A stretch of 64,000 nucleotides of DNA from an uncultured Collinsella sp. (GCA_902472315.1 CABRNM010000005.1:33507-97506), one strand, 5' to 3'. Counted from the first letter of the stretch, positions 41,186 through 51,185 are shown. Numbers and translations: made by a program. Notes: generated by a model not told the origin, from the sequence alone.

Positions 41186-41214
41186 ACCACAAAGGTGCCT
41201 GTCCCCTTTGTGGT
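41186..41214. repeat. Dispersed hairpin repeat directly past the lgt stop codon
   Basis: ACCACAAAGG and CCTTTGTGGT enclose TGCCTGTCC. It is a separate member of the GTCCC family only 46 bp from the previous copy. Confidence 0.65.
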
Positions 41215-41216
41215 AG

Positions 41217-42038
41217 TTAGGCGTCGAGGTAGATGCGCTGGGGTTGGTTGCGGCGACGAGCAAAGATGATGAGCGCCAGGCCCGCGATTACGAGCGGCAG
41301 GCTCAGCAGCTGACCCATGGTGATGACGCCGCCCAGCAGATAGCCCAGCTGCGCATCGGGCACGCGCACAAACTCAATGAGGAAGCGAACGATGCCGTAG
41401 CCCATCACAAAGACGCCCATAAACGTGCCTTGGGGCAGTAGCGGCTTTTTGCGGCTGAGCACCTGCAGAATGCAAAAGAGCACGATACCCTCAAGAAATG
41501 CCTCGTAGAGCTGGGAGGGGTGACGCGGCATATCGCCCGCGGTGCCACCGAAGACCACGCCCCAGGGCAGATCGGTCGGCTTGCCCCACAGCTCACCGTT
41601 GACAAAGTTGGCACAACGGCCCAGGCACAAGGCCAGCGGCGCGCCGATGACGGCAAGGTCTGCCAAAGTCCAGGCATCGAGCTTATACATGCGGCACACG
41701 ATGATGCCGCCGATGATGCCGCCCACCAGGCCGCCATGGAAGCTCATGCCGCCCTCGTTGGTGGCAAAGATCTCGAGCGGATGCGCCCAGTAGTAGCCGT
41801 CGCCGTAAAAGATGACGTAGAACAGGCGGGCGCCAATGATAAGGCCAAAGACCACGCCGACCACGACACTCGTCAGGTCGTCGACCGTAATGTCAAAACC
41901 CCAACGGCGCTGCGTGCGGTACATGACGACCGCCGTGAGCAGAGCTCCGACCACATAGGCCAAGCCGTACCAGTAGATGGTGATGGGCCCCGCCGAGATC
42001 GCGACAGGATCAAGCATATGGTAGAAGTCGTTGAGCAT
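41217..42038 (-). CDS. lgt: Prolipoprotein diacylglyceryl transferase
   Basis: This 273-residue membrane enzyme transfers diacylglycerol to the lipobox cysteine of lipoproteins. It shows seven hydrophobic segments. Family motifs are YWYGLAYVVG, GGMSFHGGLVGGIIGG (with the key His), GRCANFVNGELWG (catalytic Arg region) and HPSQLYEAFLEG. The start at 42038 (MLNDFYHML) follows AGGAGG at perfect spacing; the longer open frame upstream is not coding. A GTCCC repeat follows its stop. Confidence 0.95.
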   Translation of the reverse strand: MLNDFYHMLDPVAISAGPITIYWYGLAYVVGALLTAVVMYRTQRRWGFDITVDDLTSVVVGVVFGLIIGARLFYVIFYGDGYYWAHPLEIFATNEGGMSFHGGLVGGIIGGIIVCRMYKLDAWTLADLAVIGAPLALCLGRCANFVNGELWGKPTDLPWGVVFGGTAGDMPRHPSQLYEAFLEGIVLFCILQVLSRKKPLLPQGTFMGVFVMGYGIVRFLIEFVRVPDAQLGYLLGGVITMGQLLSLPLVIAGLALIIFARRRNQPQRIYLDA

Positions 42039-42147
42039 GTCGACCCTCCTACTCCCTACATACAAATGCGGCCGCGGGCCTTGCGCTCGCAGCCGCATAT
42101 TTGGGCGTAACGTCTATGCGGAGTATGCCGTCCGCAGCTTTCGCAGC

Positions 42148-42426
42148 TTAGAACGGCGCGTACTCGTCGTACAGGTCCTCGGCCTCGCCGGAAGCATTGA
42201 CCTGCTCAACGCGGGTAACGCCGGGCACATGCTCCTTCAGGATACGCTCAATGCCCATGGACAGGGTCAGCGAGCTCATGGGGCAGCCGGCGCAAGCGCC
42301 CTGCAGCTCCAGCTTGACGACACCCTCGTCGTCGACGCCCACATACTCCATATCGCCGCCGTCAGCCTGCAGGTTGGGGCGAATCTCTTCAAGAACCTTC
42401 TTAAGCAGCTCTTCGTTAACAGCCAC
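42148..42426 (-). CDS. NifU-domain iron-sulfur cluster protein
   Basis: This 92-residue protein is a stand-alone NifU C-terminal domain. It has IRPNLQADGGDMEYVGVDD and GACAGCPMSSLTLSMGIE, with the CxxC pair that holds a transient [4Fe-4S] cluster for delivery. Such Nfu proteins serve cluster transfer to apo-enzymes, and the many Fe-S proteins in this window are possible clients. The start is GTG with AAAGGAG. Confidence 0.93.
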   Translation of the reverse strand: MAVNEELLKKVLEEIRPNLQADGGDMEYVGVDDEGVVKLELQGACAGCPMSSLTLSMGIERILKEHVPGVTRVEQVNASGEAEDLYDEYAPF

Positions 42427-42534
42427 AGGGGCTCCTTTCTCACAATTACGCGGGCGCGCCCGCGGACAGAAGCTATGTTACTACAGCCGTGTACCCGCTC
42501 ACGAGCCGTCCATGCGCACAGACGCGACTTTCAC

Positions 42535-42564
42535 GAGTAGTCAATTTGGGACGGGGCTCTTTTG
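42535..42564. repeat. Dispersed repeat, copy 2 (GAGTAGTCAATTTGGGACGG)
   Basis: Reverse complement of the repeat at 8887-8914, sharing 15 identical bases plus the AAAAG-GCCC part. It lies past the end of the dCMP deaminase gene. Confidence 0.5.
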
Positions 42565-42598
42565 GCTGCCTTTTGTTGCCAGCTGGCGTTGCCACGCG

Positions 42599-43123
42599 CT
42601 ACTGCTGAGCCTGCCCCTCGGTGCCGATGTGAACATCGACGATAACCTGGCGGTAGCTGATGCCACAGGAGTCGAGGATGCGGCGGCTGATGCGCCCATC
42701 ATCGGTGTCGGCGTACTTGTTGTCCAGGTAGACAACCTCGCCCACGCCCACCTGCGCCAAAATCTTGGCGCAGTCGTGGCACGGGAACAGCGTGACGTAG
42801 ACCGTGGAACCCTCGAGGTCCTTGAGCGAGCCACGGTAGTTAAGCACGGCGTTGGCCTCGGCATGGACCACGTAGTTGTGCTTGTCCTGCAGCGGGTCGT
42901 CGCTCGTACCCCACGGGAAAAAGTCGTCGTTGAGCGCCGAGGGTGTACCGTTGTAGCCCACCGAAAGGATGCGGTGGTTGGTGTTGGCGATGCACGCACC
43001 CACCTGCGTGTTGGGGTCCTTGCTGCGGCGCTGCGCGGCGATGGCCACGCTCATAAAGAACTCGTCCCAGCTAATGACGTCCAGGCGCTTGCCTGACGAA
43101 GTTTGATGAAGATCGTCCGACAT
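42599..43123 (-). CDS. Deoxycytidylate (dCMP) deaminase
   Basis: This 174-residue zinc enzyme makes dUMP from dCMP for thymidylate synthesis. The catalytic HAEANAVLN (zinc His and proton-shuttle Glu) is followed by FPCHDCAKILAQVG, the two zinc cysteines. The N-terminal SWDEFFMSVAIAAQRRSKDP and VGYNGTPSALND are family typical. The start at 43123 (MSDDLHQ) follows GGAGGTG; an upstream ATG at 43159 lacks such a site. ComEB in Bacillus is the same family. Confidence 0.92.
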   Translation of the reverse strand: MSDDLHQTSSGKRLDVISWDEFFMSVAIAAQRRSKDPNTQVGACIANTNHRILSVGYNGTPSALNDDFFPWGTSDDPLQDKHNYVVHAEANAVLNYRGSLKDLEGSTVYVTLFPCHDCAKILAQVGVGEVVYLDNKYADTDDGRISRRILDSCGISYRQVIVDVHIGTEGQAQQ

Positions 43124-43207
43124 GGCAGACACCTCCGTAATCGCAATAGTTTGACCCATTGTAGCAGGTGAAAGGTGGAGGCGTTTGTCCCACCGGCGCC
43201 CTCACTC

Positions 43208-44059
43208 TTACACGCGGCGGGGCTTTTGGTTGATGCGGTAGAGCTCGGCGAGACCCCGCAACGTCAGCGCATCGTCGACCGTCAGACTGTGACCGACCAG
43301 CGACGCGAGCGCCTCGACATCGTCGCCGGTGATGACAATGGGCACGCTGCCCTCCCCCGCCGCCTTGGTCGCGCGCATCTCGGCAAGCACCATGTCGAGC
43401 ATGCCGTCGATGCGGGCCACCTCGCCCAAGACCACGCCCGAGCGCATGGCTTCGCGCGTGTTGCGGCCGATCACATGTGTCGGTGCCGAGGGCTCGACCT
43501 GAGGCAAACGCGCCGCAGCGGCCGAAAGCGACCGGGCACCGAGCGCCAGACCCGGCGCGATGACGCCGCCCACAAAGGTTCCGCACGCGTCGATGACCTC
43601 AATATTGGTCGTCGTGCCCAGGTCGATCACGATGCACGGAGAGCCGTAGACGGCACGGGCCGCCACGGCGTCGGCAATGCGGTCGGGGCCGATCTCGGCC
43701 GGGTCGTCGTAGTGCACGGGCATGCCGGTCTTAAGTCCCGGTCCCACCGTGAGCACGCGTCCCGTGCAGGTACGGGAAAGCGCCGCCTTCCACGGGCGCT
43801 CGAGCGCCGGCACCACGCAGCTCAGCACTGCGGCCGCGGGAACGAGTGCACCCGGCATGCCCGCATCGGCTGCCAGTGCGCACATGACCTGCGCGAGCCT
43901 CATGCGCGCTTCGTCGGCCGTAATGCTCGACGGCGTCGTGATCTCGCACGTCGCAAGCGGGCATTCCTGCGCCGCAGCCGAATCCTCGGCAAACAGACCA
44001 AAGCGAATGAACGTGTTACCCACGTCGACCGTCAATATATATGCGCACCCATTAAGCAT
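43208..44059 (-). CDS. coaX: Type III pantothenate kinase
   Basis: This 283-residue ASKHA-fold kinase phosphorylates pantothenate, the first step to CoA. It shows ILTVDVGNTFIRFGLF at the N-terminus, PDRIADAVAA, VIDLGTTTNIEVIDACGTFV and GGVIAPGLALGARSL. It is insensitive to CoA feedback in characterised members. The start at 44059 (MLNGCAY) follows AAAGGAG; the longer frame runs into the leader. It lies divergent from the OPT transporter gene. Confidence 0.94.
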   Translation of the reverse strand: MLNGCAYILTVDVGNTFIRFGLFAEDSAAAQECPLATCEITTPSSITADEARMRLAQVMCALAADAGMPGALVPAAAVLSCVVPALERPWKAALSRTCTGRVLTVGPGLKTGMPVHYDDPAEIGPDRIADAVAARAVYGSPCIVIDLGTTTNIEVIDACGTFVGGVIAPGLALGARSLSAAAARLPQVEPSAPTHVIGRNTREAMRSGVVLGEVARIDGMLDMVLAEMRATKAAGEGSVPIVITGDDVEALASLVGHSLTVDDALTLRGLAELYRINQKPRRV

Positions 44060-44251
44060 CGTCGGCGCTCCTTTCGTCTGCCCAGCAGTATATCGCCTAC
44101 CTAAACCAGTCATCCCGAAATGGCTAGCTTGCGGTTATACTGGTGCGCGGTCGCGCGCGAGCTCACGCGGCGGCCCTTGGTAACCCGACTTCCCGCGCCG
44201 TATCCGTAGCGGCGCTCCCGGGGGAAGCGGATATACGCAAAGGAGTTTTAT

Positions 44252-45955
44252 ATGAGCAATCCCTCGAACCGCGCCTCGATGCGCGGGCAACTCACGCTGC
44301 GTGGCGTCGTCATCGGCGTCCTTGGCTGCGTGATCATCACGGCAAGCTCGGCCTACACCGCCCTCAAGATGGGCGCACTCCCCTGGCCGATCGTCTTCGC
44401 TGCCGTCATCTCGCTGTTCTTCCTGAAGCTCATGGGTAACGCCAGCCTCAACGAGGCAAACGTCACCCACACCATCATGTCCGCAGGCGCCATGGTCGCC
44501 GGCGGCCTAGCGTTTACCATCCCGGGCGCCTGGATGCTGGGCTATGCCGACCAGATCAGCTGGCTCGACATGTTTATCGTGGCACTCGCCGGCACCATCC
44601 TGGGCCTGCTGGCCACCGCGCTCATCCACCGTCACTTTATCGTGGACGCCGCGCTTGAGTTCCCCACCGGCAACGCCGCAGCTCAGACCCTGCGCGCGAC
44701 CGAGGCCGGCGGCAAGACCGGCAAGCAGCTCTTTGGCTCCATGGCCATCGCCGGCATCTACAGCGTGCTGCGCGATGCTCTGGGCATTGTGCCCAGTATG
44801 CTGTGCACGCTCAACATCCCTGGCGTGACCTTTGGCATCTACAACTCGCCCATGCTGCTCTCCGTCGGCTTCCTCGTGGGCTTCGCCCCCGTCGCCTTCT
44901 GGTTTGCCGGCGCGCTGCTGGGCAACTTTGGCATCATCGTGGGTGGCACCGCTGCCGGTCTGTTTGACGTTATGACTGCGCAGGGCATCGTCAAGTCCCT
45001 GGGCATGGGTCTCATGATGGGCTTTGGCGTCGCCGTCGTCCTCAAGGACATCCTGCCGCAGGTCGCCGGTATCGTCCGCGGTCTTGCCGCCGACAGTTCC
45101 ACCGACACCGACGAGCAGTCGCTCATCTCGGGCTCCCTTAAGCTCGACGCTGGCATCATCGGCCTGGGCGCTGCCGCCATCGCCGTGATCATCGCCATCG
45201 TGCTTGACCTTGGCCCCATTCCGGCCGTCATCGTGACGCTGTTCACCTTTGTCACCACCATCATGAGCGCACAGAGCTGCGGTCAGACGGGCATCGACCC
45301 CATGGAGATCTTTGGCCTCATCGTTATGCTCATCGTGGCTGCCTTCGCACAGATCGCTCAGGTCAAGCTGTTCTTTATCGCCGGCATCGTAGCCGTGGCG
45401 TGCGGCCTTGCGGGCGACGTCATGAACGACTTTAAGGCCGGCGCCGTGCTGGGCACCAACCCGCGCGCGCAGTGGGTCGGCCAGGCCATCGGCGGCATCG
45501 TGGGCGCCCTGGTCGCCGCCGCTGTCATGGTCGCGCTCGTCACCGCCTATGGTCCGGACGCCTTCGGCCCCGACAAGAGCTTTGTGGCCGCGCAGGCAAG
45601 CGTGGTCGCCACCATGGTCTCGGGCATCCCGAGCGTGCCGTGGTTCGTTGGCGGCTTTATCGCCGGCATCGTCATGTACTGGCTCGGCATTCCGGCCATG
45701 ATGATCGGCCTGGGCGTGTACCTGCCGTTCTATATGTCGCTCACGGCTTTCCTGGGCTCCTGCGTTAAGCTCGCCTACGACAAGTGGGCCGCTCACCGCG
45801 ACGCCGAGGCCGGTCTTTCGGACGAGGAGGAGGCCGCCAAGGACGCCGCCTTCCAGGAGCAGGGGCTGGTTGTCGCCAGCGGCCTGCTCGGCGGCGAGTC
45901 CATCGTCGGCGTTATCCTGGCGTTTGTCTCCGTGGGCTTAAGCCTGCTGGGCTAA
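44252..45955 (+). CDS. OPT family oligopeptide transporter
   Basis: This 567-residue protein has about 14-16 hydrophobic segments. The family marks are the NEANVTHTIMSAGAMVAGGL stretch (about 68-87), LEFPTGNAAAQTLRATEAGG (about 133-152) and AQSCGQTGIDPMEIFG (about 340-355). OPT proteins are proton-driven importers of small peptides or metal chelates. AAAGGAG lies before ATG 44252. It is monocistronic with two terminator hairpins behind it. Together with the M20 and amidohydrolase genes it fits an amino-acid-fermenting lifestyle. Confidence 0.92.
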   Translation: MSNPSNRASMRGQLTLRGVVIGVLGCVIITASSAYTALKMGALPWPIVFAAVISLFFLKLMGNASLNEANVTHTIMSAGAMVAGGLAFTIPGAWMLGYADQISWLDMFIVALAGTILGLLATALIHRHFIVDAALEFPTGNAAAQTLRATEAGGKTGKQLFGSMAIAGIYSVLRDALGIVPSMLCTLNIPGVTFGIYNSPMLLSVGFLVGFAPVAFWFAGALLGNFGIIVGGTAAGLFDVMTAQGIVKSLGMGLMMGFGVAVVLKDILPQVAGIVRGLAADSSTDTDEQSLISGSLKLDAGIIGLGAAAIAVIIAIVLDLGPIPAVIVTLFTFVTTIMSAQSCGQTGIDPMEIFGLIVMLIVAAFAQIAQVKLFFIAGIVAVACGLAGDVMNDFKAGAVLGTNPRAQWVGQAIGGIVGALVAAAVMVALVTAYGPDAFGPDKSFVAAQASVVATMVSGIPSVPWFVGGFIAGIVMYWLGIPAMMIGLGVYLPFYMSLTAFLGSCVKLAYDKWAAHRDAEAGLSDEEEAAKDAAFQEQGLVVASGLLGGESIVGVILAFVSVGLSLLG

Positions 45956-45996
45956 GCTGAGCAGCTGCTCGACAGCAACCATATTGCCTACGGCTT

Positions 45997-46036
45997 GCCC
46001 GGCCGGTAGCTTTCACGGCTGCTGACCGGGCTTTTT
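45997..46036 (+). terminator. Terminator of the OPT transporter gene
   Basis: GCCCGG and CCGGGC close a bulged stem (GTAGC/GCTGC inside), followed by TTTTTG. It lies about 40 bp past the stop codon. Confidence 0.6.
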
Positions 46037-46052
46037 GATATCGAAACAAAGA

Positions 46053-46089
46053 AAGGCCGGCGCGCTGCGTTTAACAGCGCGCCGGCCTT
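46053..46089. terminator. Bidirectional terminator between OPT and the surface protein gene
   Basis: AAGGCCGGCGCGCTG and CAGCGCGCCGGCCTT pair perfectly over 15 bp with a 7-nt loop. A-rich and T-containing flanks fit use from both convergent genes. Confidence 0.65.
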
Positions 46090-46156
46090 ATCGGTTAAGC
46101 TATCGAAGCGTTCCTGCTATGAACCGAAGTTCGTTGCAGAATCTACGCTCGAAACG

Positions 46157-49100
46157 CTACATCTGCTTGCGACGACGATCGCTCAGCGTCACACCAGCGG
46201 CCACGAGGGTGATACCGCCGATGACGAACACCTCGCCCGCAAGAGCGGAGTCATCGCCAGTCTGGGCGAGCGCGGCCGACGTGGCCTTCTTCTTGGCGAC
46301 AGGAGCCTTTGCAGCAGCCTGTGCAACCTGAGGCTTGGCCTGCGGCTCAGCCTTGGGATGATACTTGTCGTACTCGGCCTGCGCGGCAGCCAGAGCATCC
46401 TTGGCATCGCCAAGCTCAGCCAGCGCGGCGGCATAGGCGTCGTTGGCATCGGACAGCTTGGCATCGGCATCGCTCAGAGCAGCCTTGAGACCAGCAGCAG
46501 CATCGACGGCGGTCTTATAGCGAGCGTAGGCAGCGTTCAGCTTGACCAGCTTCTCGTTGCCCGTCGTGCCCGCGGCAAGGGATGCCTTGTGGTCGACAGC
46601 CTCAAGATCGGCCTTGAGTGCCTCATCGCTGGCAAGCTCGGCCTTGGCCTTGACGATCTCGAAATTCGCATCGACGACGGCTTCGTTGGCGGCCTCGAGC
46701 TGCTTCTGGGCATCGGCGACACCGGCGACGGCAGCGTCATAGGCGGCCTTGGCGTCGTCGACCGCCTTCTGGGCGCCGGCAAAGCGCTCGAAGGCCTTGT
46801 TCGCGGTAGCCAGCTCACCCTCGGCAGCCTTGGCCTTGGCCTGCGCATCGGACACAGCCTGCGTCTTGGCGGCAACTGCCTGCTTGGCGTCCGAAAGAGC
46901 AGTCGCGGCCTGGACATCTGCGGCCTGGGCCTTGTCTACACCAGTCTGGGCGGCATCGTCGGCCTTCTTGGCATCGCCAAGCGAGCCTTGCTTATTCGCA
47001 AGGTCCGCCTGGGCGGCATCGCGCTTGGCGGCAAGGTCCTTGACCGAAGCGGTAGCGTTGTCATACGCCTCATTGGCCTGTTCGGACTTTGCCTTGGCGG
47101 CATCGCGGGCGCTGCGAGCCTTCGCCTTGTGAGCAGCGGCGTCGGCTGCCTTCGTCTTGCTGTCAGCAAGCGTGGCGTTTGCCTTATCGAGAGCTGCCTG
47201 GGCAGTAGCGGCCTTGCTCTTTGCGGCATCGAGGTTCTGCTTGAGGGACTCGATGTCGATTCCGCCGAGCGCGTCCTTCGCGGCGTCGTATACCGTCTTC
47301 GCGGCGGCGGTGCCGGACTTGGCCTTCTCGTACTCGCCCTTGGCGGTGTTCACGTTCGTGTCGGCCGCGGTATAGGCGTCTTGCGCGTCCTTCTGGTTAT
47401 TGAGAGCAGCGAGATATGCCGTATCGGCCGTGCCCAGCGTCTTCTGCGCCTCGGCGAGCTTGCTCTGGAGCTCCTTGAGTTGCGCCTTCTGCGCCTGCGT
47501 GCCGCCAGCGTTATAGGCAGAATCGATGTAGTCGTTGACGAGCTTCTTGAACTCGGAAACAGTGAAATCCTTCTGCCCCGTGCTCCCGCTATAGTCGAAA
47601 ACGGTTACCTCGGAATCGGTATTCTTACCGCTACCGGTCGCGATGCCGATAGCCTTCGCGCCGGCATCGATGATGTTTAGATAGTGCCCGCACTCATGGT
47701 AGATGCTGTTGTAGTGCTGGTAGATATAATAGGAATCATATCGATGGCTTCCAAGTGCGTCACCATACTGCTCGACGTACTTATCGAACGCCTTTTTCTC
47801 CTGGGTGTAGAGACCGGTATATGGCCAGCCAAGCGTATCCTCGGTCTCGCCTCCGGTGTATGCCCCGCCGCCGCCTGCAAGATTCTCACCTTGATCGAAA
47901 TAGCAGTTCGAGTGTCCCCAGATGTTCGATGAATATGATGTATTGAGGGCGGCTGCCGCAGTCATGCGGAGGCTGACGCTAAGCTCAGACTGGCCGTTCG
48001 CCTTGCGGAGGTTGTTCTGGGTATCGAGGTAGGTCAGGGCGTTACGCATCTGCTCCAAGGAGAGCGGATTGGTGTCGCGAGACATGTCCTGATCGACGTA
48101 ATTATCATACCAGTCCTGTTTCTCTGTCGTCCCCATGAGCATCGACGCGGCAGTGCTTGCGTTCTTTTTCTGCGTGGCTGTGAACTGGCTGCCGCCGATG
48201 ATGTAGTTCATGAAGCCGAACATACCCTGACTGATGACTTCCTGGTCAACGGTCATGTTGGACTTTAGGTCTGCAATCTGCTGCTCAAGAGCCTCAACCT
48301 GGGCATTAGCAGCGTCATAAGCCTTTTCCGCGGCGTTCGAAGCAGCGCAGGCTGCCTCCCACTCGCTGCGCTTCTGCTTGCGAACTTCGACAAGCTTATC
48401 GTACGCGGTCTTCTTGTCTGCTTCGGTCTGCTGCGCCTTCTCGTATGCGGCCTTGGCGGCGTCGCGCTTGCTGGCGGCGGCGTTGTACTCCTTGTTTGCC
48501 GCATCGTATGCAGACTGGGCAGATGCCACAGCAGCGTTGGCGGCGTTGGCCTTCTCCTGCGCGGCAGCGACGGCAGCCTGGGCGGCCTGCAGATTTGTCT
48601 GTGCGGTGGCGTCGGCATCCGTCGCGGCATTGAGCTCCGCCTGCGCGGTCTTGAGCTCACCAGCAGCGGCGATCTTGGCGGCCTCAAGCGCACTCAGGTC
48701 GACACCCGTACCCGAGACGGCAGCATCGAGCGCGGCCTGCGCCTGGTTGAACTTCTGCTGGGCGTTATCGCGCGCAGTGGTTGCAGTGGCGAGGGCAGCG
48801 GCAGTCTCCTGCTTCTTGGCCTGGGCAGTCGTCAAAGCTGCCTCGGTATTCTGCTTTTCCTGCTGGGCGCTGGCCTCGGCAGCCTTGGCCTGGTCCAGAT
48901 TGTCCTGTGCAGTAGTAACGGCCTTATTGGCGTCATCGAGCTTTGCCTGCGCGTCCTCGACGGCCTTCTTGGCGGCCTCGTACTCGTCCATACCCATGGC
49001 CTCGAGCTTGGCCTGGGCATCATCGAGGGCCTTCTTGGCCTCATCCTGCTTTGCCTTGGCGTCCTTGAGCGCCTGGGTCTTATCCTCGACACTCTTGTTG

Positions 49101-49613
49101 GCCTGTTCGAGCTGATCGTTCAGGTCGCCCAGCTTCTTCTGCTGCTGCTCGGTCTTTTCGACGGCCGCTTTGAGCTCGTCAATCTTCTCCTGGAGCGCGG
49201 CGACTTCTGCTGCGTTCTGCTCGATTTCGTTGTCGCTTACTGCCTGCGAGGCCTGATCCTTTTGCTGCTGAGCCTGCTTTTGAGACTGACCCGCCGCGTC
49301 GGCCTTCTTCTGGGCGGCATCGTAGGCGGCCTGAGCGTCCTTGAACTGCTTTGCCGACTCCTCGGCCAGCTGGGCAGCCGTCTTTACGACCGCTTGGTTA
49401 CCGGCGGTAACGGTATTCTCTACAGAACTACCCCCCCCCCTGAACAGAATCGCCGTTACCGGTTGACGGTGCGGCGATTGCCGCCAGCGGCGACATGAGC
49501 GGCTGAGCGATGAGGCCCGCCGTCAAAACGGTTGCGACGGCGCGGTTAGCAACGCCCTTGACGTTGACAGTCTTGGCCCGAGGCTCAAAGTGTTGTGGAC
49601 TGTAGTTTGCCAT
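46157..49613 (-). CDS. Large coiled-coil/CAP-domain LAxTG surface protein, out of frame at a ten-G run
   Basis: From ATG 49613 (GGGAG site upstream) the first 60 residues encode a signal peptide (ATVLTAGLIAQPLMSPLAAIAA). The frame then reaches a run of ten G (49440-49431) and a TAG stop. If the run had nine or twelve G, the frame would continue without a stop to 46157, giving about 1150 residues. The body is: Ala/Gln-rich coiled coil (about 70-460), a CAP/SCP-like domain (about 515-680, with GENLA and YHECGHYLN), more coiled coil (about 700-1080), then LAQTGDD, a hydrophobic helix and RRRKQM, a class E sortase LAxTG anchor. The body is intact, so this looks like an OFF phase rather than decay. 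An internal ATG at 48997 would lack a signal peptide. A role as adhesin or wall-associated protein is inference. Confidence 0.85.
49431..49440 (-). repeat. Homopolymer of ten G (minus strand), candidate phase-variation tract
   Basis: Ten C on the plus strand lie 174 bp inside the surface-protein gene. Slippage by minus one or plus two bases joins signal peptide and body in one frame; ten or eleven G both lead to early stops. It is the longest homopolymer noticed in the window. Confidence 0.85.
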
Positions 49614-49920
49614 GGCTTTCTCCCTTTGACACGGATGTATCTATACGTATCAAACGGTAGCTGTCGATTTTTGAATTCTGTTGCGCAACATTGGCGACCA
49701 GCGTATTTTTTGAAATTCACGCTCTCGTGCTTCACAGTTTCGTCACATTTGAAGGAGCTGGTGCATCATATTCTCGCGGGATGGAATTGAGCCTGTGATT
49801 TGCATTTGCTCCCGCGTCATCCGCCCTATCGGATTCCGCATCCAACAGACACCCCACCCGCCACGGTGTAGAGTTAGGACAACGGGCGCGTTGCGCGGAC
49901 CGCGCTGGAACGAGGTGGAC

Positions 49921-51060
49921 ATGGAACTCGACAAACAACAGATCAAGCGACTACGCGAACGCCATCACCGGCGCCACGGCATCCGCCCTGCCCATAGTGA
50001 GGCTGCCGAGCAGGCTGGTCGCTTTTTAAAGCGCGCGCTCAACATTCGCGAGGGACGCGCGCCCTATCACGTGATCCGCAAGCGTTTTGTAAACGGGGCG
50101 CGTCTGACTGGCTCTCACCTGTGTATCCTCATCATCGCCATGCTCATCGCAAGCATCGGCCTCGATATCGATTCGGACATTGCCATCGTGGGCGCCATGC
50201 TCATCTGCCCGCTTATGGGATCGGTCCTTGCCATGGCATATGGCATCGCCACGCTCGACCGCGAGATTACCGTCGAAGCCGTCGCCAGCCTTGCGCTGCA
50301 AATGGCCTTTTGCCTGGTCACATCCACGTTGTACTTTAAGCTCTCGCCCCTCGGCACCACTACGGCCGCCATTATCGACAACTCGACACCCACCGTCTGG
50401 GACCTTACCGTCGCACTCGCAGGCGGCTTTGCAGGCGGGCTGGGCAACTCGCGCGACCAGGAACCCGCCACGCTCATCGCCGGCGTGGCCGTGGCGACCG
50501 CGCTCATGCCGCCCCTGTGCGCGGCGGGCTACGGCATCGCCATCGCAAGCGGGTCACTGTTTCTCTCGGCGCTTTATGAGTTTGGCATCAACGTGGTCTT
50601 TATCGCACTGGCTGCCGAAGCCGTGCTGCTTCTTTTGCGCGTGCCGCTCAAGCGCGACCTGAACGGCGACGGTATTGTGACCGCTGAGGAAGACGCCGAG
50701 GTCGACGAGCTGTCACGCAAAGTGCGCCGCCGCATCATCGTGGGAACGGCCATCTTTGCCATCCCCTGCATCGTTATGACCGCAGGCTCCATTGGCTCGG
50801 CGCAGGCCGGCGTACAGGACGGCTACGGTGTCACCGAAACCACGCGCGAGCTTGCCGCGGTGCTGCCGGGCTTTAAGGATTACACCGTCGCCGTCGAGAC
50901 CTCGGTCACCGAAGGCGACGAGGAGGGCATCGTCGAGCGCCAAACTGTCGCCCATGTGACAACGAGCGAGGCGCTCGGAACGCACGACCGCCACGTCGCC
51001 CGCAAGCTCATCGACCTCAACGTGCCTGAACTCGACCGCGTGGAATTTGACGTGAAGTGA
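49921..51060 (+). CDS. DUF389 family membrane protein
   Basis: This 379-residue protein has a basic N-terminus (about 1-60), then about six membrane helices. The DUF389 core includes IVGAMLICPLMGSVLAMAYG (about 88-107), GGFAGGLGNSRDQEPATLIA and GVAVATALMPPLCAAGYGIA. A soluble C-terminal part follows (about 300-379). The start at 49921 follows GAGGTGG; an upstream in-frame ATG lies in the leader. The function is unknown; the gene is divergent from the surface protein. Confidence 0.85.
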   Translation: MELDKQQIKRLRERHHRRHGIRPAHSEAAEQAGRFLKRALNIREGRAPYHVIRKRFVNGARLTGSHLCILIIAMLIASIGLDIDSDIAIVGAMLICPLMGSVLAMAYGIATLDREITVEAVASLALQMAFCLVTSTLYFKLSPLGTTTAAIIDNSTPTVWDLTVALAGGFAGGLGNSRDQEPATLIAGVAVATALMPPLCAAGYGIAIASGSLFLSALYEFGINVVFIALAAEAVLLLLRVPLKRDLNGDGIVTAEEDAEVDELSRKVRRRIIVGTAIFAIPCIVMTAGSIGSAQAGVQDGYGVTETTRELAAVLPGFKDYTVAVETSVTEGDEEGIVERQTVAHVTTSEALGTHDRHVARKLIDLNVPELDRVEFDVK

Positions 51061-51185
51061 TGCCGGCGCGGGATGAATGCTCGCACGGACGCAAGTTACA
51101 ACGAGGCGCAGACGCGATACGGATACGAGCAAATAGCGGGGTGCAGTTCACACCCGCACCCCGCTTGCCGTTTTATTGCCGTGAA

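Noticed and set aside
46157..49430. Repeated Ala-rich codons resembling a CRISPR or DNA repeat array
   Set aside because: The periodicity is the heptad pattern of a coiled-coil protein; no constant repeat with variable spacers exists.
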